Of a DNA stretch of 64,000 nt, positions 34,655 through 44,621 are shown piece by piece. The stretch covers positions 992,001 through 1,056,000 of the forward strand of contig NZ_OY764327.1 of NCBI RefSeq assembly GCF_963668385.1. The letters run 5' to 3'. Position 1 is the first letter of the stretch; each line of letters begins with the position of its first letter. The translations under genes and the position numbers were made by a program. Source of the stretch: an uncultured Carboxylicivirga sp. (GTDB lineage Bacteria > Bacteroidota > Bacteroidia > Bacteroidales > Marinilabiliaceae). A model generated the notes under the pieces. That model was not told where the DNA came from. It saw only the letters and a program-made list of their open reading frames with translations, and made no database searches.

Positions 34655-36391
34655 ATGGAAACAAAAACGCAACCAAAAACAAAAGAGGCAAATCCAATGG
34701 AAAAGCAAAGAATGAACGGCTCCGAAGCCGTAATTCAATCATTATTGCACGAAGGTGTTGATTTATTATTTGGATACCCCGGTGGAGCAATCATGCCGGT
34801 TTACGATGCCCTTTATCATTATAACGACAAACTACGCCACGTATTGGTACGCCACGAACAAGGTGCCGTTCATGCAGCACAAGGCTTTGCCCGTGCAACA
34901 GGTAAAGTAGGTGTTTGCTTTGTAACAAGTGGCCCTGGTGCTACCAACGCTGTAACAGGTATTGCTGATGCAATGGTTGACTCAACTCCTTTAGTAGTTA
35001 TCAGCGGACAAGTTGCTGCGCCTTTATTGGGTACTGATGCTTTTCAGGAAACCGATGTGATAGGGATTACCCAACCCATTACAAAATGGAACTATCAGGT
35101 TAAAAAAGCAGAAGAAATACCTCAAGCTATTGCCAAAGCTTTCTACATAGCACGCACTGGTCGTCCAGGTCCAGTACTATTGGACATTACGAAAGATGCT
35201 CAATTTGGCATGCTTGATTTTGAATATAACAAGCAAGTTAAAATTCGAAGCTACAAACCTACCATTGAGGTTAAAAAAGATTCAGTAGCTGAGGCAGCTC
35301 AATTAATAAATTTATCTAAAAAGCCATTGGCCCTAGTAGGTCAGGGTGTAATATTAGGTAGTGCTGAAAATGAATTAAAAGCGTTTTTAGAAAAAACCGG
35401 TATTCCAGCAGCATGGACATTATTAGGATTATCAGCTTTACCAACTAATCACCCATTAAATGTAGGTATGTTGGGAATGCATGGTAATTATGGACCGAAT
35501 GTTAAAACCAACGAGAGTGATTTGATTATTGCCATAGGTATGCGCTTTGATGATCGTGTAACCGGTAATGTTCAGAAATATGCTACTAATGCAAAAATTA
35601 TTCATTTAGAAATTGATCCGGCTGAAATCAATAAAATCATCTTTGCTGACGTACCGGTATTAGGCAGTGTGAAAGATTCACTACCTATGTTAACCGAAAT
35701 GGCTACGGAAAACAATCATGAAGAATGGGTAAAAGAATTCAGATCTTGTGATAAAATTGAAGATCATAAAATAATTCAACCTGAGTTATATCCAGCAAAA
35801 GATGGTTTAACCATGGGGGAAGTTGTTCGTCGAGTTACCGAATCATATAACGATGATGCTATTTTGGTAACTGATGTAGGCCAGCAGCAAATGATAGCAT
35901 CGCGATATTTTAAATTTAAAAACACTCGCAGCGTAGTTACATCTGGTGGATTAGGAACCATGGGATTTGGATTACCTGCTGCTTTAGGAGCGCAATTAGG
36001 AATGCCTAACCGACCTGTTTGTTTATTTGTTGGTGATGGTGGTATTCAAATGACCATTCAAGAACTGGGCACAATCTGGCAAACAAAAGCACCTGTTAAA
36101 ATTATCCTTTTAAATAATAATTATTTGGGAATGGTTCGTCAGTGGCAAGAGTTATTCTTCGACAGACGATACGCATCAACTCTTTTAGAGAATCCTGATT
36201 TCCAAACTATTTGCAAAGGATACCACATCGAAAGTGCATTAGTGGATAGCCGTAACAATCTGGACGAAGCCATTAAAACAATGGTTGAGCACGACGGGCC
36301 ATATCTACTTGAAGTTAAAGTAGAAAAAGAAGGAAATGTATTCCCGATGGTACCAACAGGAGCTTCTGTTTCGGATATACGTCTTGAGTAA
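34655..36391 (+). CDS. ilvB: Acetolactate synthase, large (catalytic) subunit
   Basis: 578-residue ThDP- and FAD-dependent enzyme that joins pyruvate with pyruvate or 2-oxobutyrate. The N-terminal domain holds the activating Glu in LVRHEQGAVHAAQGFARATG. The central domain includes GVILGSAENELKAFL, and the C-terminal ThDP/Mg site is GDGGIQMTIQELGTI with NNNYLGMVRQWQ. A lysine-rich N-terminal extension of about 15 residues precedes the family start (RMNGSEAVIQSLLHEG); MEKQRMNG would be an alternative start. It is paired with ilvN downstream. Confidence 0.97.
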   Translation: METKTQPKTKEANPMEKQRMNGSEAVIQSLLHEGVDLLFGYPGGAIMPVYDALYHYNDKLRHVLVRHEQGAVHAAQGFARATGKVGVCFVTSGPGATNAVTGIADAMVDSTPLVVISGQVAAPLLGTDAFQETDVIGITQPITKWNYQVKKAEEIPQAIAKAFYIARTGRPGPVLLDITKDAQFGMLDFEYNKQVKIRSYKPTIEVKKDSVAEAAQLINLSKKPLALVGQGVILGSAENELKAFLEKTGIPAAWTLLGLSALPTNHPLNVGMLGMHGNYGPNVKTNESDLIIAIGMRFDDRVTGNVQKYATNAKIIHLEIDPAEINKIIFADVPVLGSVKDSLPMLTEMATENNHEEWVKEFRSCDKIEDHKIIQPELYPAKDGLTMGEVVRRVTESYNDDAILVTDVGQQQMIASRYFKFKNTRSVVTSGGLGTMGFGLPAALGAQLGMPNRPVCLFVGDGGIQMTIQELGTIWQTKAPVKIILLNNNYLGMVRQWQELFFDRRYASTLLENPDFQTICKGYHIESALVDSRNNLDEAIKTMVEHDGPYLLEVKVEKEGNVFPMVPTGASVSDIRLE

Positions 36392-36425
36392 AATCAAACA
36401 AGGAATCAGAAATAAATAGCTTTTT

Positions 36426-36457
36426 TGATGCTTGATACTAAAAATCTTGATACTTTG
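36426..36457. repeat. TTGATACT-type spacer repeat between ilvB and ilvN
   Basis: Two copies of CTTGATACT-like phrases (CTTGATACTAAAAAT and CTTGATACTTTG) fill the gap before ilvN. Related phrases occur near 15370 and 23341. No promoter or terminator is seen here. Confidence 0.5.
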
Positions 36458-36461
36458 TAAT

Positions 36462-37004
36462 ATGAAACAAGAATTCACCTTATCAATATATTCTGAAAAT
36501 CACGTTGGTTTACTTAATCAGATATCAACTATTTTCAATCGCCGGCATATTAACATCGAAAGTTTAACCACTTCGGAGTCTGCAATCGAAGGCATTCATA
36601 AATTTACGATTGTGGTATTTACTTCTCGAGATACAATTAATAAATTGCGTAGGCAAATCGAGCGTAGAATTGATGTGTTAAAAGCCTTTGTATTTACAGC
36701 TGATGAAATTATCCATCAGGAAGTGGCTTTATACAAGGTTAAGACTGAAGCTTTGCTTAACAGCAATGAGATTGAAAAATTGGTTCGTCAGTACGGAGCT
36801 CGCATACTGGAGGTAACCAAAGAATATACTGTAATAGAAAAAACAGGTCATAAAGAAGAAACACAAGAGCTGTTTGATAAACTTGACCGATTTGGAGTAA
36901 CTCAATTTGTTCGATCAGGACGAATTGCTGTAACAAAACTCAATCAGGAATTATTATCAAACTATTTGGTCAAATTAGAAAATGATCAATCAATACTAGA
37001 TTAA
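36462..37004 (+). CDS. ilvN: Acetolactate synthase, small (regulatory) subunit
   Basis: 180 residues from ATG 36462 (MKQEFTLSIYSENHVG). An ATG at 36432 would only add ten residues from the spacer repeat. The N-terminal ACT domain covers TLSIYSENHVGLLNQISTIFNRR and RRINIESL-like positions (HINIESLTTSES). The C-terminal regulatory domain includes KTEALLNSNEIEKLVRQYGARILEV. It binds Val for feedback control and stabilises IlvB. Confidence 0.95.
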   Translation: MKQEFTLSIYSENHVGLLNQISTIFNRRHINIESLTTSESAIEGIHKFTIVVFTSRDTINKLRRQIERRIDVLKAFVFTADEIIHQEVALYKVKTEALLNSNEIEKLVRQYGARILEVTKEYTVIEKTGHKEETQELFDKLDRFGVTQFVRSGRIAVTKLNQELLSNYLVKLENDQSILD

Positions 37005-37043
37005 AAAGCTATCAGCCATCAGCTAATAGTTATCAGCTTTAAA
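37004..37043. repeat. AGCTAATAGCT-type spacer repeat between ilvN and ilvC
   Basis: Near-tandem ATCAGC(C/T)A units: AGCTATCAGCCATCAGCTAA, then TAGTTATCAGCTTT. This fills most of the 64-bp gap. It is imperfectly self-complementary, so it may form a hairpin in the mRNA. Confidence 0.6.
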
Positions 37044-37068
37044 CATAAACATTAATCAATATTTTATC

Positions 37069-38115
37069 ATGGCAAAAATTAATTTCGGAGGAACAGAAGA
37101 AAACGTTGTAACAAGGGAAGAATTTCCATTGGAGAAAGCACGCGAAGTACTAAAAGACGAAACCATTGCGGTTATCGGTTATGGTGTGCAAGGTCCTGGG
37201 CAATCTCTTAACCTTAAAGACAACGGTTTCAATGTAATCATCGGTCAGCGTAAAGAATCAAAAACTTGGGATAAAGCAATTGCTGACGGATGGGTTCCCG
37301 GAGAAACACTTTTTGAAATTGAAGAAGCATTAGAACGCGCAACTATTATTCAATACCTTCTTTCTGACGCAGGTCAGATTCAAATGTGGGATACTGTAAA
37401 AAAACACCTTACTCCAGGAAAAGCTCTTTACTTTTCTCACGGATTTGGTATTACTTATAAAGAGCGTACAGGTATTGTGCCTCCAGCTGATGTTGATGTA
37501 ATTTTGGTTGCTCCTAAAGGATCAGGAACCAGCTTACGTCGCATGTTCCTTGAAGGACGTGGTTTGAACTCAAGCTTCGCTATCTTCCAGGATGCAACAG
37601 GTAAAGCATGGGATCGAGTAATATCATTAGGTATTGGAGTTGGTTCAGGTTATCTTTTCGAAACAGATTTCAAACGCGAAGTTTATTCTGACCTTACTGG
37701 TGAGCGTGGAACTTTAATGGGATGTATCCAAGGTATTTTTGCCGCTCAATACGAAGTATTACGTGCTAATGGTCACTCACCATCAGAAGCATTCAACGAA
37801 ACTGTTGAAGAATTAACTCAAAGTTTGATGCCTTTAGTTGCTGAAAATGGTATGGACTGGATGTATGCTAACACTTCAACTACAGCTCAACGTGGTGCTT
37901 TAGACTGGTGGAAACCTTTCCGCGATGCTACTAAACCAGTATTTGAAAAATTATATAGTGAAGTTGCAGCTGGTAACGAAGCTCAACGTTCAATCGACTC
38001 TAATAGTCAATCTGATTATAGGGTTAAACTGGAAGCTGAACTCAAAGAATTACGCGAATCAGAAATGTGGCAAGCAGGTGCTGCTGTTCGTAAATTGAGA
38101 CCAGAAAACCAGTAA
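37069..38115 (+). CDS. ilvC: Ketol-acid reductoisomerase
   Basis: 348-residue NADPH-dependent enzyme that rearranges and reduces acetolactate and acetohydroxybutyrate. The Rossmann motif is IAVIGYGVQGPGQSLNL, followed by IIGQRKESKTWDKA, the cofactor loop. The catalytic helical domain carries GSGYLFETDFKREVYSDLTGERGTL, with the Mg-binding Asp/Glu residues, and the second Glu set in EAFNETVEELTQSLM. It follows ilvN in the operon and is followed by a spacer with two hairpins. Confidence 0.97.
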   Translation: MAKINFGGTEENVVTREEFPLEKAREVLKDETIAVIGYGVQGPGQSLNLKDNGFNVIIGQRKESKTWDKAIADGWVPGETLFEIEEALERATIIQYLLSDAGQIQMWDTVKKHLTPGKALYFSHGFGITYKERTGIVPPADVDVILVAPKGSGTSLRRMFLEGRGLNSSFAIFQDATGKAWDRVISLGIGVGSGYLFETDFKREVYSDLTGERGTLMGCIQGIFAAQYEVLRANGHSPSEAFNETVEELTQSLMPLVAENGMDWMYANTSTTAQRGALDWWKPFRDATKPVFEKLYSEVAAGNEAQRSIDSNSQSDYRVKLEAELKELRESEMWQAGAAVRKLRPENQ

Positions 38116-38133
38116 TCATCATCAACCTTACTG

Positions 38134-38214
38134 AACATCGGGTAAACCAAACTGTTTTATCCGATGTTAAATTGGTTGAAGCTCCATATTGTCTTTAGGG
38201 GAAAGGTTATGGAG
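38134..38214 (+). other. Two stem-loops in the ilvC-leuA spacer
   Basis: First hairpin: AACATCGG..TAAA pairs with TTTTA..CCGATGTT (38134-38168). Second: CTCCATA (38182-38188) pairs with TATGGAG (38208-38214). Neither is followed by a T-run, so they are more likely mRNA stability or processing structures than terminators. Confidence 0.5.
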
Positions 38215-38236
38215 TAATTATTTAAACCCGATTATC

Positions 38237-39733
38237 ATGAGTAATAAAGTATATATATTCGATACAACCTTAAGAGACGGCGAGCAAGTGCCGGGATGTC
38301 AGTTAAACACAATTGAAAAAATTGAAGTAGCCCGTCAACTCGAGAAGCTAGGTGTAGATGTAATCGAAGCAGGATTCCCCGTTTCAAGCCCGGGTGATTT
38401 TAACTCGGTGGTTGAAATATCTAAAGCTGTAGAAAACCCAATTATTTGTGCTTTAACGCGTGCCGTTAAAAAAGATATTGAAGTAGCTGCCGATGCACTT
38501 AAATTTGCAAAAAAAGGTAGAATCCACACAGGTATTGGAACATCTCCATACCACATTAAGCACAAATTAAATTCTAACGAAGATGAAATTATTGAGCGTG
38601 CTGTTGAAGCAGTAAAATATGCTCGTCGCTTTGTGGAAGATGTTGAATTTTATGCAGAAGATGCCGGTCGTTCAGATAATGAATATCTGGCTCGTGTAGT
38701 AGAAGCAGTTATCAAAGCTGGTGCAACAGTAATTAATATTCCGGATACTACCGGTTATTGTTTACCTGCCGAATACGGTGCTAAAATAGCTTACCTGGTA
38801 AATAATGTTCCTAACGTTGATAAGGCCATCCTTTCAACTCACTGTCATAACGATTTAGGTATGGCAACAGCCAATACTTTATCAGGGGTGATTAATGGAG
38901 CTCGCCAGGTAGAGGTAACCATCAATGGATTAGGTGAACGTGCCGGAAATACTTCTTTAGAAGAAGTTGTAATGGCCATGCGAAGTCATCATGACTTAAA
39001 TTATGATACTTCGATTGACACCAAACAAATTTTGAAAACCAGTAAATTAGTTTCAACATTGATGCGTATGCCAGTTCAACCAAATAAAGCTATTGTTGGA
39101 CGAAATGCATTCGCTCATTCATCAGGTATTCATCAAGATGGTGTTTTGAAAAACCGTGAAAACTACGAAATTATTGATCCAGCTGATGTAGGTGTTAAAG
39201 AATCAAGCATTGTTTTAACAGCCCGAAGTGGTCGTGCTGCCTTGAAACACCGATTGAGTGTTATTGGATATGAATACGAAGGAGATGAGTTAAACGATAT
39301 TTATCAACGATTTCTTGAATTAGCTGATAAGAAAAAAGATGTTACCGACGAAGATTTGGAAGCATTAGCAGGAACCGATCGAGTAAAGGAGGATCGTTCC
39401 ATTAAGTTGGAAACACTTCAGGTAATTTCGGGCAGTTCAACAGTTCCTACAGCTACTGTTGCAGTAAGCTTTAACGGCGATACATTTATTGAAACAGCCT
39501 CTGGTAATGGACCTATTGATGCTGCTTTCTCAGCAGTTAAAAAGTTAGTTAAACGTAAAGTTCACCTCGAAGAATTTTTGGTGCAAGCCATAACACGAGG
39601 TAGTGATGACATTGGTAAAGTTCATGTTCAGGTTGATCATAAAGGCCAGACATATTATGGCTTTGCTGCCAATGTTGATATTGTAACAGCTTCGGTAGAA
39701 GCATTCTTAGATGCTATCTCAAGAATTGGATAA
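38237..39733 (+). CDS. leuA: 2-isopropylmalate synthase
   Basis: 498 residues from ATG 38237 ([17 protein letters not shown]). An ATG at 38189 lies inside the hairpin spacer and was not used. The catalytic TIM barrel shows [17 protein letters not shown], the metal-binding histidines in [16 protein letters not shown], and [28 protein letters not shown] follows. The C-terminal 110 residues (from about [11 protein letters not shown]) are the allosteric Leu-binding domain. It condenses 2-ketoisovalerate with acetyl-CoA, the first step of leucine synthesis. Confidence 0.95.
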   Translation: MSNKVYIFDTTLRDGEQVPGCQLNTIEKIEVARQLEKLGVDVIEAGFPVSSPGDFNSVVEISKAVENPIICALTRAVKKDIEVAADALKFAKKGRIHTGIGTSPYHIKHKLNSNEDEIIERAVEAVKYARRFVEDVEFYAEDAGRSDNEYLARVVEAVIKAGATVINIPDTTGYCLPAEYGAKIAYLVNNVPNVDKAILSTHCHNDLGMATANTLSGVINGARQVEVTINGLGERAGNTSLEEVVMAMRSHHDLNYDTSIDTKQILKTSKLVSTLMRMPVQPNKAIVGRNAFAHSSGIHQDGVLKNRENYEIIDPADVGVKESSIVLTARSGRAALKHRLSVIGYEYEGDELNDIYQRFLELADKKKDVTDEDLEALAGTDRVKEDRSIKLETLQVISGSSTVPTATVAVSFNGDTFIETASGNGPIDAAFSAVKKLVKRKVHLEEFLVQAITRGSDDIGKVHVQVDHKGQTYYGFAANVDIVTASVEAFLDAISRIG

Positions 39734-39771
39734 GTAATTATAGGCCGAAGGAATCGTCGAAGCCTTAATCT

Positions 39772-39809
39772 AATGCTAGCTGCTAACAGCTAGCAGCTAA
39801 TAGCTAAAA
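39772..39809. repeat. AGCTAATAGCT-type spacer repeat between leuA and leuC
   Basis: Near-tandem GCTAGCTGCTAACAGC and TAGCAGCTAATAGCT units end 5 bp before the leuC start codon. It shares its vocabulary with 16604, 37004 and 43461. Confidence 0.6.
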
Positions 39810-39813
39810 TAAA

Positions 39814-41217
39814 ATGGCAAAAACATTATTTGATAAAATATGGGACAGTCACGTTGTCAGAACCATTGAGGACGGACCCAATGTCTTATATATCGATCGT
39901 CATTTCATTCATGAAGTGACAAGTCCTCAGGCATTCGCAGGAATCAAAGCCAGAGGCGTAAAAGTTGCACGTCCTGATCAGGTAATTGCAACACCCGACC
40001 ACAATATTCCAACAGTAGATCAACACCTTACTATTCACGATGAATTATCTCGTGTTCAGGTTGAAACACTAAAGAAAAACTGTGAGGAAAACGGAATCAC
40101 CATGTATGGTTTGGGGCATCCTTATAATGGTATTGTACACGTTGTTGGCCCAGAAATGGGTATTACTCAACCAGGTATGACTATTGTATGTGGTGACAGC
40201 CACACTTCTACTCACGGTGCGTTTGGTAGTATTGCTTTTGGTATTGGTACCAGCGAGGTAGAAATGACCTTGGCTACACAGTGTATCATGCAGCCAAAAC
40301 CTAAAAAGATGCGTATTAACATCGAAGGTACCTTGGCCAATGGCGTTACTTCAAAAGACATTATTCTTTATATCATTTCAAAGATTTCTACAGGTGGCGG
40401 AACTGGATATTTTGTAGAATTCGCCGGATCGGCTATCCGTAGTCTTTCAATGGAAGCTCGTATGACTATTTGTAATATGAGTATTGAAATGGGTGCCCGA
40501 GGTGGTATGATTGCTCCTGACGAAACTACTTTTGAGTATGTAAAAGGTCGCGAATATGCGCCAAAAGGAGAGCAATGGGATAAAGCAGTTGCTTATTGGA
40601 AAACACTGGTTACCGATGCTGATGCTGTTTTTGATAAAGAATTAAACTATAAAGCTGAAGATATAGAACCCATGATTACCTACGGAACCAACCCAGGAAT
40701 GGGCGAAAAAATTGTAGGTAACATTCCAACATTAGATAGCATTGACGATAGTTCTAAAGTAACTTTCCAAAAGTCGATGGATTACATGGGATTTGCTCCT
40801 GGAGATAAACTAGAAGGCAAACCAATCGACTATGTATTCTTAGGAAGTTGTACTAACGGACGTATCGAAGACTTACGTGCTTTTGCTGCAGCAGTAAAAG
40901 GCCATAAAAAAGCAGATAATGTAACAGCATGGATTGTTCCGGGAAGTAAGCAAGTTGAAAAACAGGCTATTGCCGAAGGTATTAAAGAAACATTGGAAGC
41001 TGCTGGCTTTGAACTACGTCAACCAGGTTGTTCCGCTTGTTTGGCAATGAATGATGATAAAATACCAGAAGGTAAATACGCAGTTTCTACTTCTAACAGA
41101 AACTTTGAAGGACGCCAAGGACCTGGTTCTCGCACCTTATTAGCAAGCCCACTTTCGGCTGCGGCAGCTGCTATTACCGGTACTATTGCCGATCCACGAA
41201 CCACTTTTAACTTGTAA
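39814..41217 (+). CDS. leuC: 3-isopropylmalate dehydratase, large subunit
   Basis: 467-residue aconitase-family subunit carrying the 4Fe-4S cluster. Visible features are [36 protein letters not shown], the first cluster Cys in [13 protein letters not shown] (about residue 347) and the other two in [12 protein letters not shown] (about 407-410). It works with LeuD, whose gene follows after 16 bp. Confidence 0.97.
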   Translation: MAKTLFDKIWDSHVVRTIEDGPNVLYIDRHFIHEVTSPQAFAGIKARGVKVARPDQVIATPDHNIPTVDQHLTIHDELSRVQVETLKKNCEENGITMYGLGHPYNGIVHVVGPEMGITQPGMTIVCGDSHTSTHGAFGSIAFGIGTSEVEMTLATQCIMQPKPKKMRINIEGTLANGVTSKDIILYIISKISTGGGTGYFVEFAGSAIRSLSMEARMTICNMSIEMGARGGMIAPDETTFEYVKGREYAPKGEQWDKAVAYWKTLVTDADAVFDKELNYKAEDIEPMITYGTNPGMGEKIVGNIPTLDSIDDSSKVTFQKSMDYMGFAPGDKLEGKPIDYVFLGSCTNGRIEDLRAFAAAVKGHKKADNVTAWIVPGSKQVEKQAIAEGIKETLEAAGFELRQPGCSACLAMNDDKIPEGKYAVSTSNRNFEGRQGPGSRTLLASPLSAAAAAITGTIADPRTTFNL

Positions 41218-41233
41218 TACGGAGGAATACATT

Positions 41234-41833
41234 ATGCCAATAGACAAATTTGTAACAGTACAAACTACGGTTGTCCCATTACCAATAGAGAATGTGGACA
41301 CCGATCAGATTATTCCGGCCCGTTTCTTAAAAGCAACTACAAAAGACGGTTTCGGAGATAACTTATTTTTCGACTGGCGCTACGATAAGGCAGGTCAACC
41401 AAAAGCAGATTTTGTTCTGAATAATCCAACTTATTCAGGAACTATTTTGGTAGCTGGTAAAAACTTCGGTAGCGGATCGAGTCGAGAACATGCAGCTTGG
41501 GCCATTGCAGGCTATGGCTTCAAAGCGGTTGTATCAAGCTTCTTTGCTGATATTTTCCGAAATAACTCATTAAACAATGGTGTTTTACCCGTTCAAGTGA
41601 GCGAAGCATTTTTGTCTGGTTTATTTAAATCGATTGATGCAGATGCCAAAGCAGAGGTAAAAATCGACTTAGAAAACCAAACCATCACCAACGTTAGCAC
41701 AGGCGAATCAGAATCATTCGAAATTAACTCTTATAAAAAGAATTGCCTTTTGAATGGTTATGATGACATTGACTATTTGTTAAGTCTGGAAGATGAAATT
41801 TCGGACTATGAAAAACAAGCGGTAAAATTTTGA
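41234..41833 (+). CDS. leuD: 3-isopropylmalate dehydratase, small subunit
   Basis: 199 residues from ATG 41234 ([16 protein letters not shown]). An in-frame ATG at 41186 overlaps leuC and was rejected, because the chosen one is preceded by a strong Shine-Dalgarno sequence GGAGGA (41221-41226), rare for this phylum. The swivel domain shows [36 protein letters not shown] and [20 protein letters not shown]. It pairs with LeuC. It is followed by a strong terminator. Confidence 0.96.
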   Translation: MPIDKFVTVQTTVVPLPIENVDTDQIIPARFLKATTKDGFGDNLFFDWRYDKAGQPKADFVLNNPTYSGTILVAGKNFGSGSSREHAAWAIAGYGFKAVVSSFFADIFRNNSLNNGVLPVQVSEAFLSGLFKSIDADAKAEVKIDLENQTITNVSTGESESFEINSYKKNCLLNGYDDIDYLLSLEDEISDYEKQAVKF

Positions 41834-41843
41834 TTCTTAGTGT

Positions 41844-41883
41844 AAACCTACCGATAGATTGCCATTATCGGTAGGTTTTTTTT
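41844..41883 (+). terminator. Intrinsic terminator after leuD (inside the cluster)
   Basis: Perfect 13-bp stem AAACCTACCGATA / TATCGGTAGGTTT with a T-run. It separates leuD from the second synthase gene, so either readthrough is partial or the following genes use another signal; I see no good promoter between it and 41934. Confidence 0.92.
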
Positions 41884-41933
41884 GCATAACCACATATAGC
41901 AAAACACGTTAACCGTAAAACCAAAAATAGGGG

Positions 41934-43460
41934 ATGATAGTAGAGTTAATGGATACGACCCTCAGGGATGGAGAGCAGACAACAGGAGTATCGTTCAACG
42001 ATGCCGAAAAGCTCACCATGGCACATATTCTGTTACAGGAGTTGAAAGTCGACAGAATAGAAGTTGCTTCGGCCAGAGTAAGTGAAGGAGAACTAAACGC
42101 AGTAAAGAAAATAAGCAAATGGGCCGCACAGAATAATCTACTTGATAAAATTGAAGTACTTGGTTTTGTTGACAACGGAGTATCGTTAGAGTGGATTAAA
42201 GATGCAGGAGCCAGGGTCTGTAATTTGTTAACAAAGGGATCATTAAAACACGTTACCAGCCAACTGCGCAAAACACCACAAGAACATATTGATGACGTCA
42301 AAGGCATACTAAAAATTGCACGTGAGATGGATATTGATATCAATGTTTATCTCGAAGATTGGTCTAATGGGATGATTGATTCTCCCGACTATGTGTTTTT
42401 TGTGCTGGATCAGTTACAGGATGAATCAATTAAACGATTTATGCTACCCGATACATTAGGTGTTTTAAACCCTGATCAAGTAACTGAATTCTGTTCTGCA
42501 ATTATCACTCGATACCCTAAATTACATTTCGATTTTCATGCTCATAACGACTATGATCTGGCAGTCGCTAATGTTTTTGCAGCTGTAAAGTCAGGATTTA
42601 AAGGTATTCACACCACTGTTAATGGATTAGGTGAACGAGCCGGAAATGCGCCAATGGCAAGCATCGTTGGAGTTTTAAACGATCATTTAAAAGCAAAAAC
42701 CAACATCGACGAATCAAAATTGACTCGTGCCAGTCAGGTAGTGGAGAGTTTTAGTGGTATACGCATACCTGCTAACAAACCATTAACTGGCGAATATGTA
42801 TTTACTCAATGCGCTGGTATTCATGCCGATGGTGATTCAAAAGACAACCTGTATTTCAATAATCTGATGCCCGAACGATTTGGTCGGGTGCGAAAATACG
42901 CTTTGGGTAAAACATCAGGCAAAGCCAATATTCTTAAGAATTTAGAAGAATTAGGCATTAGTCTTTCGCCTGAAGATATGCAACGTGTCACGAAAGAAGT
43001 AATTGAGTTAGGTGACAAAAAAGAGACGGTTACTACCGAAGACCTTCCATATATTATTGCCGATGTTTTAAAAAACTCTTCAATTAATGAGTATATCAAG
43101 GTAAATAATTACAGCCTCTCGTTAACACGTGGAATGAAACCAACAGCCTCGTTAAGTATTAAAATTAACAACAAAGATTATCAAGCAGCATCATCGGGAG
43201 ATGGTCAATACGATGCTTTCATGAAGGCCCTATGGAAAATATATGATGGATTACAAAAACCTCATCCGTTACTACTCGATTATAGTGTTACCATACCTCC
43301 AGGAGGTAAAACCGATGCTTTTGTTGAAACAGTAATATCATGGGAGTACAACGATAAAGTATTTAAAACTCGTGGTTTAGATGCCGACCAAACAGAGGCG
43401 GCAATAAAAGCCACAGTTAAAATGCTTAACTTAATTGAAAACGAGAACATTAATTTATAA
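41934..43460 (+). CDS. Citramalate / isopropylmalate synthase-like protein
   Basis: 508-residue second member of the LeuA/CimA family in this cluster. The catalytic barrel shows [16 protein letters not shown], metal-binding FDFHAHNDYDLAVANV, and [15 protein letters not shown], and the C-terminal regulatory domain follows from about residue 395. It differs from the genuine leuA upstream: for example VEVASARVSEGEL-type positions (IEVASARVSEGELNAV) and CAGIHADGDSKDNLYF. Placed between leuD and leuB, it could be a citramalate synthase (pyruvate + acetyl-CoA, toward 2-oxobutyrate and isoleucine via LeuCDB) or a second isopropylmalate synthase. Sequence alone does not decide. Confidence 0.78.
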   Translation: MIVELMDTTLRDGEQTTGVSFNDAEKLTMAHILLQELKVDRIEVASARVSEGELNAVKKISKWAAQNNLLDKIEVLGFVDNGVSLEWIKDAGARVCNLLTKGSLKHVTSQLRKTPQEHIDDVKGILKIAREMDIDINVYLEDWSNGMIDSPDYVFFVLDQLQDESIKRFMLPDTLGVLNPDQVTEFCSAIITRYPKLHFDFHAHNDYDLAVANVFAAVKSGFKGIHTTVNGLGERAGNAPMASIVGVLNDHLKAKTNIDESKLTRASQVVESFSGIRIPANKPLTGEYVFTQCAGIHADGDSKDNLYFNNLMPERFGRVRKYALGKTSGKANILKNLEELGISLSPEDMQRVTKEVIELGDKKETVTTEDLPYIIADVLKNSSINEYIKVNNYSLSLTRGMKPTASLSIKINNKDYQAASSGDGQYDAFMKALWKIYDGLQKPHPLLLDYSVTIPPGGKTDAFVETVISWEYNDKVFKTRGLDADQTEAAIKATVKMLNLIENENINL

Positions 43461-43500
43461 AACTAGCAACTAGAGGCTAGCTTCTAGCAGCTAGCAGCGT
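43461..43500. repeat. AGCTAGC-type spacer repeat before leuB
   Basis: Near-tandem CTAGCAACTAGAGG, CTAGCTTCTAGCAG and CTAGCAGCG units fill the 52-bp gap between the synthase-like gene and leuB. Confidence 0.6.
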
Positions 43501-43512
43501 AAAAAAATTAAC

Positions 43513-44574
43513 ATGAAATTAAATATTGCATTATTGCCGGGAGATGGCATAGGACCAGAGATTGTAGCGCAAGCCCAAAAAGTAATTGATGCTATTGCTA
43601 TTAAATACGGCCATGAAGTAAGCTATACCAACGCATTAGTTGGTGCAACTGCAATTGATCAGGTTGGAAATCCATACCCTGAAGAAACACACCAAATTTG
43701 TATGAACGCCGATGCCGTATTATTTGGTGCCATTGGCGATCCCAAATTTGATAACGACCCTAAAGCAAAAGTACGTCCTGAGCAAGGATTGTTAGCCATG
43801 CGTAAAAAATTAGGCTTATATGCTAATATTCGTCCGGTTACTACATTCCCTTCATTATTAGATAAAAGTCCATTACGTTTAGACATAGTAGATGGTGCCG
43901 ATTTTGTTGTAGTTCGCGAGCTTACTGGTGGTATCTATTTCGGAGATAAAGGTCGATCAGAAGATTTGAAAAAAGCATTTGATACTTGTACCTATACAAC
44001 CGAAGAAATTGAGCGTATTCTTAAATTAGCCTTTTCATATGCCGAAAAACGTAATAAACGTTTAACAGTGGTTGATAAAGCCAATGTTCTAGCTACGTCG
44101 CGTTTGTGGAGAGAAACAGCACAGGCTATGGAAGCTGATCATAAAGACATAGAAGTAGATTACATGTTTGTTGATAACGCTGCTATGCAATTAATTCAAT
44201 GGCCTAAGAAATTTGATGTAATGGTTACTGAAAATATGTTTGGAGATATCATCAGCGATGAAGCATCTGTTATCACTGGTTCATTAGGATTATTACCATC
44301 TGCCTCAGTAGGTATTCACACTTCGGTTTTTGAACCTATTCACGGATCTTATCCTCAAGCGGCAGGTAAAGATATTGCTAACCCTGTTGCTACAGTTCTT
44401 TCTGCGGCCATGCTATTAGAATCCTTAGATTTGACAGACGAAGCACAGGCGGTTCGCGATGCAGTTAATAAATCTCTTGAAGAAGGTGTGGTTACGGAAG
44501 ATATCTCGAGAGGAGATAAATCCTATAAAACATCCGAAGTCGGGGACTGGTTAGCTGATTTCATTAAAAAATAA
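43513..44574 (+). CDS. leuB: 3-isopropylmalate dehydrogenase
   Basis: 353-residue NAD-dependent beta-decarboxylating dehydrogenase, last specific step of leucine synthesis; it also acts on methylmalate in the citramalate route. Seen are [16 protein letters not shown], the substrate loop [48 protein letters not shown], and the metal-binding Asp residues in [21 protein letters not shown]. The C-terminal NAD-binding [19 protein letters not shown] is complete. Confidence 0.97.
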   Translation: MKLNIALLPGDGIGPEIVAQAQKVIDAIAIKYGHEVSYTNALVGATAIDQVGNPYPEETHQICMNADAVLFGAIGDPKFDNDPKAKVRPEQGLLAMRKKLGLYANIRPVTTFPSLLDKSPLRLDIVDGADFVVVRELTGGIYFGDKGRSEDLKKAFDTCTYTTEEIERILKLAFSYAEKRNKRLTVVDKANVLATSRLWRETAQAMEADHKDIEVDYMFVDNAAMQLIQWPKKFDVMVTENMFGDIISDEASVITGSLGLLPSASVGIHTSVFEPIHGSYPQAAGKDIANPVATVLSAAMLLESLDLTDEAQAVRDAVNKSLEEGVVTEDISRGDKSYKTSEVGDWLADFIKK

Positions 44575-44582
44575 CATAAATT

Positions 44583-44612
44583 ACCGGTCTTATTAAAGAC
44601 CGGTTTTTTTTT
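44583..44612 (+). terminator. Intrinsic terminator between leuB and ilvA
   Basis: Perfect stem ACCGGTCTT / AAGACCGGT with an ATTA loop and nine T, ending only 9 bp before the ilvA start codon. The T-run overlaps the ilvA ribosome-binding region. Confidence 0.9.
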
Positions 44613-44621
44613 ATCAACAAA

